IMG/VR virus record: IMGVR_UViG_3300035190_000317
Span: 1 to 34,909 of that record
DNA: 34,909 nucleotides
DNA from: a virus
Reading direction: 5' to 3' (one strand)
The notes under the pieces are model-generated. The model worked only from the letters and a program-made list of their open reading frames with translations. It had not been told where the DNA came from and searched no databases. Made by a program: the position numbers and the translations under genes. Position 1 is the first letter of the stretch. The number at the start of each line of letters is the position of its first letter. Shown piece by piece: positions 1 through 7,885 of the stretch.

Positions 1-866
1 AAGGAAGGATTTTTAAGGGTGACCACTTCATTTTTACTGACGCTTGGCATCCTGGGATTATTAACCTTAAGTATATGTCCGAGTTGTTGGACATTCCCGT
101 CACTATTCACGCCCTGTGGCACGCCGGAAGTTACGACCCACAAGACTTCTTAGGACGCTTGATTGGTAATGCTTCGTGGGTTAGGCACAGTGAGAAGGCA
201 TTCTTTCATGCTATAGATCATAACTACTTTGCTACAGACTTTCATATTGATATGTTCTGTGCTAACTTACTTAATGACGGGTTATTCGAAAATCCGTGGG
301 CAGAAGAAGATAAAACAGATATGATTGCCAGTGGCAAGATTGTGCGCACTGGCTGGCCCATGGAATATATGCCCACTACTATTAGTCCTTTTAAGACTAA
401 GAAGCGTGACCTAATCTTATTCCCACATCGTATAGCACCAGAGAAGCAGGTAGAAATCTTTAAAGACCTAGCGGCTGCACTGCCACAATACGAATGGATC
501 GTCTGTCAGGAACTTGGATTAACTAAAGAAGCATATCATACCCTACTAGGTGAAGCTAAGATAGTGTTTAGTGCTAACCTACAAGAAACATTAGGTATTA
601 GTATGTATGAAGGTGCCTTAACTGATGCTATTCCAATGGTGCCCAATCGTCTAAGTTACAGCGAAATGTATGCCGACGTTTGGAAATATCCAACAGAATG
701 GACTGAGTCCTATAGCGGTTTCTTACACCATAAGAAAGACCTATGTGATAAGATTGTAGAGTTTATGACTGACTATGATGAGTATGCTAAGTTAGTTCCG
801 CAACAAGCACGTAGTCTACATCATGATTTCTTTTCAGCAACTGAACTACTAAAGAACATTAAATGA
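1..866 (+). CDS. GT-B glycosyltransferase, 5'-truncated by window edge
   Basis: The reading frame is open from base 3 to the stop at 866. The first ATG, at 75, is internal: the codons before it continue the protein (a stretch reading FTDAWHPGIINLKYMSELL), so the true start lies left of the window. The C-terminal half looks like the donor-binding domain of a GT4-like GT-B enzyme. It has an FPHRIAPEKQ stretch where GT4 enzymes have a strand followed by the Lys region, then ETLGISMYE, which fits the EX7E motif of retaining GT4 enzymes. The likely role is transfer of a sugar from a nucleotide donor. The gene heads a cassette of nucleotide-sugar genes joined by 4-nt overlaps, so its donor may be the product of those genes. 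The acceptor (DNA, virion protein or host surface glycan) cannot be told. Confidence 0.72.
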   Translation, partial: GRIFKGDHFIFTDAWHPGIINLKYMSELLDIPVTIHALWHAGSYDPQDFLGRLIGNASWVRHSEKAFFHAIDHNYFATDFHIDMFCANLLNDGLFENPWAEEDKTDMIASGKIVRTGWPMEYMPTTISPFKTKKRDLILFPHRIAPEKQVEIFKDLAAALPQYEWIVCQELGLTKEAYHTLLGEAKIVFSANLQETLGISMYEGALTDAIPMVPNRLSYSEMYADVWKYPTEWTESYSGFLHHKKDLCDKIVEFMTDYDEYAKLVPQQARSLHHDFFSATELLKNIK

Positions 867-1441
867 CCTTTGATGCTATAGCAAAATTTGAACGGGCACT
901 AGGAGAATTCACTGGCGCACCGTTTGTTGTCATGACTGATTGCTGTACACACGCAATTGAGCTATGTCTACGTTACGATCAAGTTAAACGTACTATGTTT
1001 CCAGCACACACCTATCTAAGTATTCCGATGACTATGGAAAAATTAGGTATTAGCTACGGATATACTAGATTAGATTGGCTTGGTGAATATCAATTTTCTA
1101 ATACACGTATTTGGGACAGCGCACGACTACTACAGTTGGGTATGTATCGCAAAGGTCAGATGCAGTGTTTGAGCTTTGGACATGATAAACCATTAACTGT
1201 GGGACACGGCGGCGCCATTCTATTAGATGATGCCCAAGCATATGAAACACTTATTCGTCAACGCTATGATGGCAGAGATTTGACAGTTAGCCCGTGGCAA
1301 GAACAAAAAGTTTTTGACGTCGGATACCACTATCGTCCAACAATAGAAGACGCAGTACGTGCTTTAGAATTATTACCTAGTGTAGACCAAGCACCTAAAT
1401 ACAAACAGTATCCAGATCTTCGTGAAATTATTATTAAATGA
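863..1441 (+). CDS. Miniature DegT/DnrJ/EryC1-type PLP protein
   Basis: This 192-residue protein resembles the large domain of fold-type I sugar aminotransferases of the DegT/DnrJ/EryC1 family, which normally run about 370-400 residues. A PLP-ring aspartate candidate sits in IWDSARLL. A lysine lies in the expected Schiff-base position, in SFGHDKPLTVGHGGAILL, matching the family pattern of Ser-Phe, then Lys, then Gly-Gly and a hydrophobic strand. The C-terminal small domain is missing. The start overlaps the upstream stop (ATGA), and the downstream ColD-like gene overlaps its own stop. It could be a compact aminotransferase, a partner subunit of the next gene, or a substrate-binding relic. Fold assignment is fairly sure; activity is not. 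Confidence 0.6.
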   Translation: MTFDAIAKFERALGEFTGAPFVVMTDCCTHAIELCLRYDQVKRTMFPAHTYLSIPMTMEKLGISYGYTRLDWLGEYQFSNTRIWDSARLLQLGMYRKGQMQCLSFGHDKPLTVGHGGAILLDDAQAYETLIRQRYDGRDLTVSPWQEQKVFDVGYHYRPTIEDAVRALELLPSVDQAPKYKQYPDLREIIIK

Positions 1442-2625
1442 TATACCCATTAGCACATAATAGTTGGGATACCGCCGAAACAGAAGTGTTACTTAAAGTA
1501 ATACAAAGTGGGCGTTATACCATGGGCAACGAAGTATCTGAATTTGAAGAACAATTTGCCAAGTACCATCAAGTCAAATATGCTGTTATGACTAATAGCG
1601 GCAGTAGCGCAAATTTGCTAATGTTGTCAGCACTTCGGTACGACGCTCGATTTAATCTACAGTCTGGTGATGAAGTAATTGTGCCAGCAGTCAGTTGGTC
1701 GACTACATTTTTTCCAATTCATCAGAACAATTTTAACTTAGTGTTTGTTGATATTAATAAGTATACACTTAACATTGACGTTGATGCTGTAATAGCGGCT
1801 ATTACTACTAAAACTAAAATTATTCTAGCAGTTAACCTATTGGGCAATCCTGCTGAACTTGATCGATTATCTTTAATATGTAAGGAAAACAACATTATAC
1901 TGATTGAGGATAACTGTGAGAGTTTGGGAGCGGCCCTTAATAATAGATACTGCGGTACTTGGGGATTAATGGGTTCATTTAGTTTCTTTTTCAGCCATCA
2001 TATACAAACTATGGAAGGTGGTATGGTATTAACCAATGATCTCAAACTTGCGCAAATGATAAAAAGTTTAAGAGCACACGGGTGGTTACGAGACTTACCT
2101 AAAGAAAATTTAGTATGTAACAAAATAGGTGATGCTTTTAAAGATAGTTTTAGATTTGCTTTACCCGGGTACTGTGTACGACCGTTAGAAATGAGCGGGG
2201 CTGTTGGCAAAGTTCAATTAGATAAATTAGCACAACAATTAGATCAACGTAGACAAAATTCTCAAATATTTTCTCAGTTATTTGCGGACTGTGATTATGC
2301 TGATATACAGACAGAGTATGGTCAAAGTAGTTGGTTTGGGTTTTCTATTGTGCTTAAGGGAGTTTTAGAACATAAGCGAGATGATGTTATATCTGCGCTA
2401 ACTGCGGCAGGAGTTGAGACAAGGCCTATAGTAGCTGGAAATTTTATTAATAATCCAGCGTGTAGATTTATGAATTATAGGGTAGCTGGCACTACTATTA
2501 ACGCAGATTATATTGATCGTTGCGGATTCTTTATTGGCAATGATGGTAGAGAATTAACTGAGAATTTAAAATTAGTAAAATCTGTATTAGACACACAGTA
2601 TAATGCTATACAAAGGACTCTATGA
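1438..2625 (+). CDS. colD: GDP-4-keto-6-deoxy-D-mannose 3-dehydratase (ColD-like)
   Basis: This is a 395-residue fold-type I PLP enzyme of the DegT superfamily. The segment SFFFSHHIQTMEGGMV (residues 181-196) has His-His where aminotransferases carry the Schiff-base Lys. His188 corresponds to the His known from E. coli ColD, which removes the 3-hydroxyl of GDP-4-keto-6-deoxymannose. Further blocks agree with ColD as I remember it: VPAVSWSTT, NLLGNP, EDNCES, RAHGW, LPGYCVRPLEMSGA and SSWFGFS. The Cys cluster of the related iron-sulfur enzyme RfbH/E1 is not evident. The gene lies directly before GDP-mannose 4,6-dehydratase (overlap 2622-2625), which makes its presumed substrate. Length is normal. 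The alternative would be another dideoxysugar dehydratase of the same branch. Confidence 0.85.
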   Translation: MIYPLAHNSWDTAETEVLLKVIQSGRYTMGNEVSEFEEQFAKYHQVKYAVMTNSGSSANLLMLSALRYDARFNLQSGDEVIVPAVSWSTTFFPIHQNNFNLVFVDINKYTLNIDVDAVIAAITTKTKIILAVNLLGNPAELDRLSLICKENNIILIEDNCESLGAALNNRYCGTWGLMGSFSFFFSHHIQTMEGGMVLTNDLKLAQMIKSLRAHGWLRDLPKENLVCNKIGDAFKDSFRFALPGYCVRPLEMSGAVGKVQLDKLAQQLDQRRQNSQIFSQLFADCDYADIQTEYGQSSWFGFSIVLKGVLEHKRDDVISALTAAGVETRPIVAGNFINNPACRFMNYRVAGTTINADYIDRCGFFIGNDGRELTENLKLVKSVLDTQYNAIQRTL

Positions 2626-3596
2626 AGAAGGCATTTATTACAGGAATAGCAGGACAAGACGGGTCATACCTTACAGAGTTTCTATTAGAGCAAGGATATG
2701 ATGTCTATGGTATTATTAGACGTAATAGCGTAGCTGAAAATCAAACGTCGCGATTGGACCAATCATTTGATAAAATAAAACATAATTTGGCGTACGGCGA
2801 TCTATTAGATTTCTCGTCATTGTTAAACATTATGCGTGACGTACAGCCCGATGAAATTTATAATCTAGGTGCGCAATCGCATGTTAAGGTTAGTTTTGAT
2901 CAACCTATTTACACCGCATCAGTTACTGCTATTGGGACGTTAAATCTATTAGAAGCTGCCAGACAAATAACTCCTACAGCAAAAATATACCAAGCAAGTT
3001 CGTCGGAGATGTTTGGTAATCAATTTGACATTGATGGGTTTCAGCGAGAAACAACTAAAATGATCCCAGTATCACCGTATGGCTGCTCTAAGGTATTTGC
3101 TCACAACCTTTGTGTGAATTATAGAAATTCTTATAACATGTTTGTCAGTACAGGCATACTGTTTAATCACGAAAGTCCTCGTCGAGGCAGTAACTTTGTG
3201 ACTAACAAAGTTGTTAAGGAAGCAGTAAAAATTAAAAAAGGTCTTTCAACCCATGTAGCCCTTGGTAATTTAAACGCACATCGCGATTGGGGCCATGCTA
3301 GCGACTATGTCCGAGCAATGTGGTTAATTTTACAGCGAGAAAAACCTGATGATTTTGTATGCGCAACTGGTATAAGTCATTCAGTACTAGATCTAGTAGA
3401 ATATGTGTTTGGTAAGCTAGAGTTAGATTATAAAAATTATGTAACACAAGATCCTAAATATTTCCGGCCGGAAGAATTAAACTTCCTTAAAGGTGATAGC
3501 AGTAAACTAAGAAATGCTACAGGTTGGTCTCCCACATATACATTTGAAACAATGTTAGACGAAATGATAGACTATTGGGTGAAATACTATGACTAA
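2622..3596 (+). CDS. gmd: GDP-mannose 4,6-dehydratase
   Basis: This extended short-chain dehydrogenase (324 residues, about the usual length) converts GDP-D-mannose to GDP-4-keto-6-deoxy-D-mannose using bound NADP. The N-terminus TGIAGQDGSYL carries the glycine-rich dinucleotide motif. The active site shows SSSEMFG followed by YGCSK (the YxxxK pair). NHESPRRG and GNLNAHRDWGHA are diagnostic of GMD. It overlaps the upstream ColD-like gene by 4 nt and the next reductase by 8 nt, so the three enzymes are probably translated together. Its product is the branch point between GDP-L-fucose, GDP-colitose and GDP-perosamine; the neighbours favour the first two. GDP-mannose would have to come from the host or from genes elsewhere. 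Confidence 0.95.
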   Translation: MKKAFITGIAGQDGSYLTEFLLEQGYDVYGIIRRNSVAENQTSRLDQSFDKIKHNLAYGDLLDFSSLLNIMRDVQPDEIYNLGAQSHVKVSFDQPIYTASVTAIGTLNLLEAARQITPTAKIYQASSSEMFGNQFDIDGFQRETTKMIPVSPYGCSKVFAHNLCVNYRNSYNMFVSTGILFNHESPRRGSNFVTNKVVKEAVKIKKGLSTHVALGNLNAHRDWGHASDYVRAMWLILQREKPDDFVCATGISHSVLDLVEYVFGKLELDYKNYVTQDPKYFRPEELNFLKGDSSKLRNATGWSPTYTFETMLDEMIDYWVKYYD

Positions 3597-4491
3597 TATA
3601 TTAGTAACAGGCGGTGCGGGGTTAATTGGCAGCGAGTTTACAGAAGTAAACAAAACAACACGTCGGGAATTTGACCTGTCGGATTCAGAACAAGTTAGAT
3701 TGATGTACGAAAAATATAAACCCGAATATATTATACACACCGCAGCCAAAGTTGGTGGTGTACTGGCCAATACTCGCTATCCTGCTGAATTCTATCGAGA
3801 TAATATACTAATCAATACAAATGTTATTGATTATGCGCAAAAATATAATGTTAAGAAACTATGCTATTTTAGTTCTACCTGTGTTTTTCCAGACCAGATC
3901 GACTATCCCCTCACTGAAGATAAGATTCATTTAGGAGCACCACACAGATCAAATTTTGGCTATGCGTATGCTAAACGAATGGCCGGCATTCAAATTGATG
4001 CTTACAATCAGCAATATGGTACAGATTACTTTGAAGTTATTCCAACTAATGTATATGGTCCAAATGATAATTATAATCTTGAAAGCGGCCATGTTATTCC
4101 TTCGTTGATTCATCGTTGTTATTTGGCTATTAAAAATAACACTGACATTGTTGTATGGGGTTCGGGCGAACCTCTTAGAGAGTTTGTATTTGCCCGTGAT
4201 GTTGCTACAATTAGCTCGTTACTATTAACTAAAGATCAGGTAGGTTCAGTAATTGTTAGTTCATCTGCTGAAATTAGTATTAAAGACTTGGTAACTGTTA
4301 TTTGTGATAAAATGAAATTTAAAAATAACATTATTTTTGATGCGGATAAACCAGACGGCCAATATCGTAAGAACACCGACACTAGCAAACTAAAGAAATT
4401 GTTAGGTGATGTTACTTTTACATCATTGGATCAAGGGCTTGATGAAACTATTGAGTACTTTTTATCTAATTATGCGTCGATTCGAAAATAA
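3589..4491 (+). CDS. GDP-sugar epimerase/reductase, GMER (fucose synthase)/ColC family
   Basis: This NADPH-dependent short-chain dehydrogenase has 300 residues. It shows TGGAGLIGS at the nucleotide site, SSTCVFP (Ser96, Cys98), the Tyr125-Lys129 pair in YAYAK, and a conserved His in ESGHVIPSLIHR. These match the catalytic set of GDP-fucose synthase (WcaG/Fcl), which performs 3,5-epimerisation and 4-reduction. ColC, the last enzyme of GDP-colitose synthesis, belongs to the same family and acts on the 3-deoxy product of ColD. Because a ColD-like dehydratase precedes it in the operon, a ColC role is plausible; a fucose synthase role cannot be excluded from sequence alone. It is the last gene of the cassette, before the folE promoter. 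Confidence 0.85.
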   Translation: MTNILVTGGAGLIGSEFTEVNKTTRREFDLSDSEQVRLMYEKYKPEYIIHTAAKVGGVLANTRYPAEFYRDNILINTNVIDYAQKYNVKKLCYFSSTCVFPDQIDYPLTEDKIHLGAPHRSNFGYAYAKRMAGIQIDAYNQQYGTDYFEVIPTNVYGPNDNYNLESGHVIPSLIHRCYLAIKNNTDIVVWGSGEPLREFVFARDVATISSLLLTKDQVGSVIVSSSAEISIKDLVTVICDKMKFKNNIIFDADKPDGQYRKNTDTSKLKKLLGDVTFTSLDQGLDETIEYFLSNYASIRK

Positions 4492-4504
4492 ATTATCAAA
4501 CTTG

Positions 4505-4534
4505 TTGACAACGACCTAAATAAACCTATATACT
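4505..4534 (+). promoter_or_regulatory. Sigma-70-like promoter for folE unit
   Basis: TTGACA at 4505-4510 and TATACT at 4529-4534, spacer 18 (or TATATA at 4527-4532, spacer 16), about 45 nt ahead of the folE ATG. The -35 overlaps a small palindrome, GTTGACAAC (4504-4512). A CTAAATA string at 4516-4522 lies in the spacer. Confidence 0.7.
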
Positions 4535-4577
4535 ATTATTAACTACGCCAATCCACTGGCTTAACATCGGAGACATA

Positions 4578-5273
4578 ATGTCAAAATACACACTTAGCGA
4601 ACACATTCGCAACAATCTAAAGAAAGATAACAAACGTTTCTGGGCAGGTGATAACATCTCAGAATATATCTCAGAAGAAGATAAAGTAAAATTAATCAAC
4701 GAAGCAACCTTAGCATTTGAGGATGTCTTAGACGCATTACTTATTGATCGTGAGAATGATCCTAACAGTCGAGGCACAGCTAGACGACTAGCTAAGATGT
4801 ACTTCAATGAGATCATGGCGGGTCGATATGAACCAGCACCAGACGCAACAGCTTTTCCAAATGATAGTCAAGACCGTTACACAGGCATGCTTGTGGTTCG
4901 TAGCGAGTTACGTAGTATGTGTTCTCATCATCATCAGCCTGTTAGTGGGGTTGCCTACATCGGTATCATTGCCGCTAATAAACTTATTGGCTTGTCTAAA
5001 TATACCAGAATAGCACAATGGTGCGCTCGTCGAGGCACTTTACAAGAAGAACTTGCCAATGACATTGCCCGTGAAATAATGAAAGCAACTGATGCCGTAG
5101 ACGTAGCAGTTTACATTCAAGCAGTACATGGTTGCTGTGAGAATCGCGGTATTATGGCACATAGTTCATTAACTCAAACAACTGTCTTACACGGTGCGTT
5201 TAAAGCTGACCCAGACACTAAGAAAGAGTTCTTTGATAATATTAAATTACAACAAGAGTTTGCGCCTAGATAA
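4578..5273 (+). CDS. folE: GTP cyclohydrolase I
   Basis: This enzyme opens GTP to 7,8-dihydroneopterin triphosphate, the first step of both folate and 7-deazaguanine synthesis. Its 231 residues are normal for FolE. Zinc ligands are visible as Cys115 and His118 in RSMCSHHHQP and a Cys in AVHGCCENRGI (186/187). The core GLSKYTRIAQWCARR, followed by QEELAND, is typical of the family. A GGAG at 4569-4572 precedes the ATG. Together with QueE (10450) and QueD (16966) in this window, it most likely feeds preQ0-type deazaguanine production for DNA modification, though it could also support folate for the DHFR/ThyA pair. It is transcribed from its own promoter just upstream. Confidence 0.95.
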   Translation: MSKYTLSEHIRNNLKKDNKRFWAGDNISEYISEEDKVKLINEATLAFEDVLDALLIDRENDPNSRGTARRLAKMYFNEIMAGRYEPAPDATAFPNDSQDRYTGMLVVRSELRSMCSHHHQPVSGVAYIGIIAANKLIGLSKYTRIAQWCARRGTLQEELANDIAREIMKATDAVDVAVYIQAVHGCCENRGIMAHSSLTQTTVLHGAFKADPDTKKEFFDNIKLQQEFAPR

Positions 5274-5282
5274 GGAATAGAT

Positions 5283-5465
5283 ATGCAGATAAGAGCAACA
5301 ACAAATGGTAAATTCGGTTCATGCGGCTGTGGCCGCAGTGCGAGTGGAGACTGTGACGGTAGCCACAGTTACACACCAGAACAGTGGGCTAAGATACAAG
5401 AAGCAAAAGCCAATGATGAATTCTTAAATGAAAAGAATCGCGGGAGCGACAATGACTTGGTTTGA
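5283..5465 (+). CDS. CDGSH-like iron-sulfur mini-protein
   Basis: This is a 60-residue protein with CGCGRSASGDCDGSH at residues 14-28. It matches the CDGSH signature, in which three Cys and one His bind a [2Fe-2S] cluster (Cys14, Cys16, Cys24, His28). The usual loop between the second and third Cys is one residue shorter and the common Pro is missing. There is no membrane segment. AAGGA lies 5-9 nt before the ATG, and the gene follows folE within 10 nt. A redox or cluster-transfer role is possible, perhaps for the several radical SAM proteins nearby, but that is conjecture. A zinc-binding variant is the main alternative. Confidence 0.7.
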   Translation: MQIRATTNGKFGSCGCGRSASGDCDGSHSYTPEQWAKIQEAKANDEFLNEKNRGSDNDLV

Positions 5466-5778
5466 TCGTTGGATCTTACGCTGGTCAGATCGTATCCGTA
5501 TGAAGGGTTCTATAGAGGAACTAGTTGAATCACCAAAGCGCGGTCGCCGCGGCAGTAATAAACTTAGTGTTACTAGCACCCGCAGAGTAGAACATAACTA
5601 TGACGACGAAAGTGTTATTACTTTTAAAATCTATGGTGCCAATGGTGGTAAGATTGTAGAAACATCACGCTACGATGATAAAAAAGATAACGAAAGTATT
5701 AGACGTTATGTCATTGGTGAAGACGCTGATCTAACTGAATCGTTAAGCAAGATCGTTACATTAGAATACATGCGTTAA
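5452..5778 (+). CDS. Hypothetical small phage protein
   Basis: I chose the ATG at 5452 (108 residues) over the one at 5428 because GGGAG at 5442-5446 is correctly spaced for it; the resulting 14-nt overlap with the CDGSH-like gene is normal here. The N-terminus MTWFDRWILRWSDRIR would form a basic amphipathic helix rich in Trp. A charged middle follows (SPKRGRRGS), then a strand-rich C-terminal part (VITFKIYGANGGKIVETSRYD). There is no signal peptide and no catalytic motif that I can identify. The shape suggests a small phage protein of unknown function. Confidence 0.6.
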   Translation: MTWFDRWILRWSDRIRMKGSIEELVESPKRGRRGSNKLSVTSTRRVEHNYDDESVITFKIYGANGGKIVETSRYDDKKDNESIRRYVIGEDADLTESLSKIVTLEYMR

Positions 5779-5783
5779 ATTGG

Positions 5784-5811
5784 TTGACATTTCCTAAAAA
5801 GAGTGTATAAT
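5784..5811 (+). promoter_or_regulatory. Sigma-70-like promoter for protease operon
   Basis: Perfect TTGACA (5784-5789) and TATAAT (5806-5811) with a 16-nt spacer. Transcription would begin near 5817-5819, between the arms of the inverted repeat at 5791-5835. A second TATAAT follows at 5811-5816. Confidence 0.8.
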
Positions 5812-5835
5812 ATAATACTGTTCTCTTTTTAGGAA
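5791..5835 (+). promoter_or_regulatory. 13-bp perfect inverted repeat around -10 and ribosome binding site
   Basis: TTCCTAAAAAGAG (5791-5803) pairs exactly with CTCTTTTTAGGAA (5823-5835) across a 19-nt loop. The right arm includes AGGAA, the ribosome binding site of the protease, and the loop holds the -10 box. A transcript reading in from upstream would hide the site in a hairpin; one started at the local promoter would lack the left arm. It could instead be a protein operator. Either way it should control the operon. Confidence 0.75.
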
Positions 5836-5844
5836 GTAGTCAAA

Positions 5845-7884
5845 TTGAAAAACTTAATCTTAGCATCATTATTAGTAGTTTCTTTTACTGCTAACTCAGA
5901 AACACTCAACCTAACTCCTTACAACACAGCAGAATATACAGCAGATTCTATAGCCAAAGGCAAAACTGGCGATGATTTTCTGCGAGCAATTAACGCTAAT
6001 TCAGCATGGGCACGTGGCTATACAGGCAGCGGCAGTTTAATTCTTATCATTGACAGCGGCATTAACGCTAATCATAAAGAGTTTACTAATAGTATTCTTT
6101 ATCAAAAAAACTTTATCAATAGCAAATACGGTATGGGAGACCGTGTGGGCCATGGTACTGGGCTTGCAGGCATTGCCGCAGCCAATTGGGACGGTATTGG
6201 TATGGCGGGTGTGGCACCAGATGCTAGTTTAGCTATTGCTAAAGTTACTGATAATACAGCATATAACTTTAGTCAAGCACGTGAAGCACTTAAATGGGGC
6301 AACAACATTGGCGCAGTTGTAGCTAACATCAGTGCCAACTATACCTATGATACGGCCTATCTTAAAAATATGTACCTATTAGGTGACGGTAAAACGTGGG
6401 CTAATAAAGATACGCGATATGTTGGTCGATACTTTATGGGTGAAGATCCCAATATGTGGAAGTCTTACCTAGGACCTGAGTTGATTCTAGTCAACAGTGC
6501 TGGTAACAGTGGCCGTGCTTATGCTGAACAACCGGGTACACTTGCTACAGCCACAGATGCTAAAGGTAATTTAATCTTAGGTGGTCGGGTGATCATTGTT
6601 GGTGCTTGGGACGTTGATAAAAATGCTATAGCTACATACAGTAACCGAGCAGGTAGCATTTGTCGCAGTGTGGTTAATAGGCAGTGTAAAGACTTATATC
6701 GTGTTAGTGACTTCTATATCCTAGCACCAGGTAATGCGTTTACCTCGGCTAAAACTGGAGATACTTACAATATCCAAACAGGTACTAGTCAGGCGGCCGC
6801 CGCAGTATCGGGCAGTGTTGCTGTTATTAGTCAAATGTGGCCTTACATGAAAGGTGAAAACATTGTTAAACTGTTAATGGTTACTGCTAATAAAGATCTG
6901 CCAGGGTACGACAAAGAAGTATTTGGTCAAGGTCTACTTGATTTGGAACGAGCAACACGGCCAGTCGGCACATTAGGTATTCCTACAGCAGGACGTACAG
7001 GTAAGATCGCCTTATCTGGTGGCTTTGCTACTAATACATCAGGCGGCCTAAGTGCTATTAGTAGTAAGTTAAGTAGCGTTGTTTCCATTGATGACTTTGG
7101 TCGTAATTATAGTGTAGACCTAAGCCAAAGTGCCGCAACACGTACAGCTCGTGCTGATTTCAATCCTATTAACAAGGCAAACTTCTATTATAATTATAAT
7201 CCTTATGCTAGGTTAAACTACTACACATTTAGTGGAGAGCAGTTCGCTGGCGAGTATGATGTTAAGTTTGCTATGAATGAGGTTACAAATACAGCACAAT
7301 TTGAAGTTGGTAAAACTTCAAACCTAAATAAAGATACTGACATGCGTGTGGGCTTTGGTATGTTAAATGAACGCAACAGTTGGATGGGCAATAGTATCGG
7401 CGGCATGTTTGGTCAAGTTGATGCTAGTTACACTCAGTTTATTAACGTGACAGGGCAACATCGTCTAAATAAGAATGTAACAGCGTTTAGTAGTGTGTGG
7501 GTAGGAAGTACACAGGCTAATTTGTCTAATACTGGATTAGTTACTAATGTTGGTAATACACAAAGCTATAGTTGGCATGCTGGACTAGACTGGTCACAAG
7601 ACGCACACAGCGTTGGGGCTACAGTAAGTCAACCAGTTACAGTATACCAAGGATCGGTTGATGTTACCATACCAGTTGCTATGTCAGCGGAAGGTGTAGT
7701 ACAATACAGTAAAGAGCGTGTAAGTATTGCGTCTAATGTTAATGAATATGATGTTGGCGCTTACTACAAATACAAAGCCAAGGGCACTAATTTAATTGCC
7801 TACACCGAACACCAAATTAATTACTTGAATCAAGTAGGTGTAACTAACAACCAAGTAGGATTTGCTTTAACCAAGGAGTGGTAA
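5845..7884 (+). CDS. Secreted subtilisin-like (S8) protease with autotransporter-like C-terminus
   Basis: The start is TTG, with AGGAAG 8-14 nt before it. Residues 1-18 form a signal peptide (MKNLILASLLVVSFTANS). The S8 catalytic triad is complete: Asp70 in LIIDSGIN, His103 in GHGTGLAG and Ser315 in QTGTSQAAAAVSG, with the oxyanion Asn221 in NSAGNSG. Residues from about 385 to 679 lack protease motifs and show alternating polar/aromatic strands. The chain ends in FALTKEW, with a terminal aromatic residue as in outer-membrane beta-barrels. This resembles S8 autotransporters of Gram-negative bacteria. The protein would act in the periplasm or at the surface of the infected cell, possibly cleaving surface proteins or receptors. 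It heads the long operon to 14834. The barrel assignment is less sure than the protease. Confidence 0.85.
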   Translation: MKNLILASLLVVSFTANSETLNLTPYNTAEYTADSIAKGKTGDDFLRAINANSAWARGYTGSGSLILIIDSGINANHKEFTNSILYQKNFINSKYGMGDRVGHGTGLAGIAAANWDGIGMAGVAPDASLAIAKVTDNTAYNFSQAREALKWGNNIGAVVANISANYTYDTAYLKNMYLLGDGKTWANKDTRYVGRYFMGEDPNMWKSYLGPELILVNSAGNSGRAYAEQPGTLATATDAKGNLILGGRVIIVGAWDVDKNAIATYSNRAGSICRSVVNRQCKDLYRVSDFYILAPGNAFTSAKTGDTYNIQTGTSQAAAAVSGSVAVISQMWPYMKGENIVKLLMVTANKDLPGYDKEVFGQGLLDLERATRPVGTLGIPTAGRTGKIALSGGFATNTSGGLSAISSKLSSVVSIDDFGRNYSVDLSQSAATRTARADFNPINKANFYYNYNPYARLNYYTFSGEQFAGEYDVKFAMNEVTNTAQFEVGKTSNLNKDTDMRVGFGMLNERNSWMGNSIGGMFGQVDASYTQFINVTGQHRLNKNVTAFSSVWVGSTQANLSNTGLVTNVGNTQSYSWHAGLDWSQDAHSVGATVSQPVTVYQGSVDVTIPVAMSAEGVVQYSKERVSIASNVNEYDVGAYYKYKAKGTNLIAYTEHQINYLNQVGVTNNQVGFALTKEW

Positions 7885-7885
7885 A

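Noticed and set aside
1438-2625. Iron-sulfur RfbH/E1-type CDP-sugar 3-dehydrase
   Set aside because: The catalytic His is shared, but the Cys spacing for the [2Fe-2S] cluster is not seen, and the neighbouring GMD points to a GDP-linked substrate, so ColD fits better.
4526-4816. Minus-strand open frame antisense to folE
   Set aside because: It crosses the folE promoter and the well-supported FolE N-terminus, and has an unremarkable Ser/Leu-rich composition.
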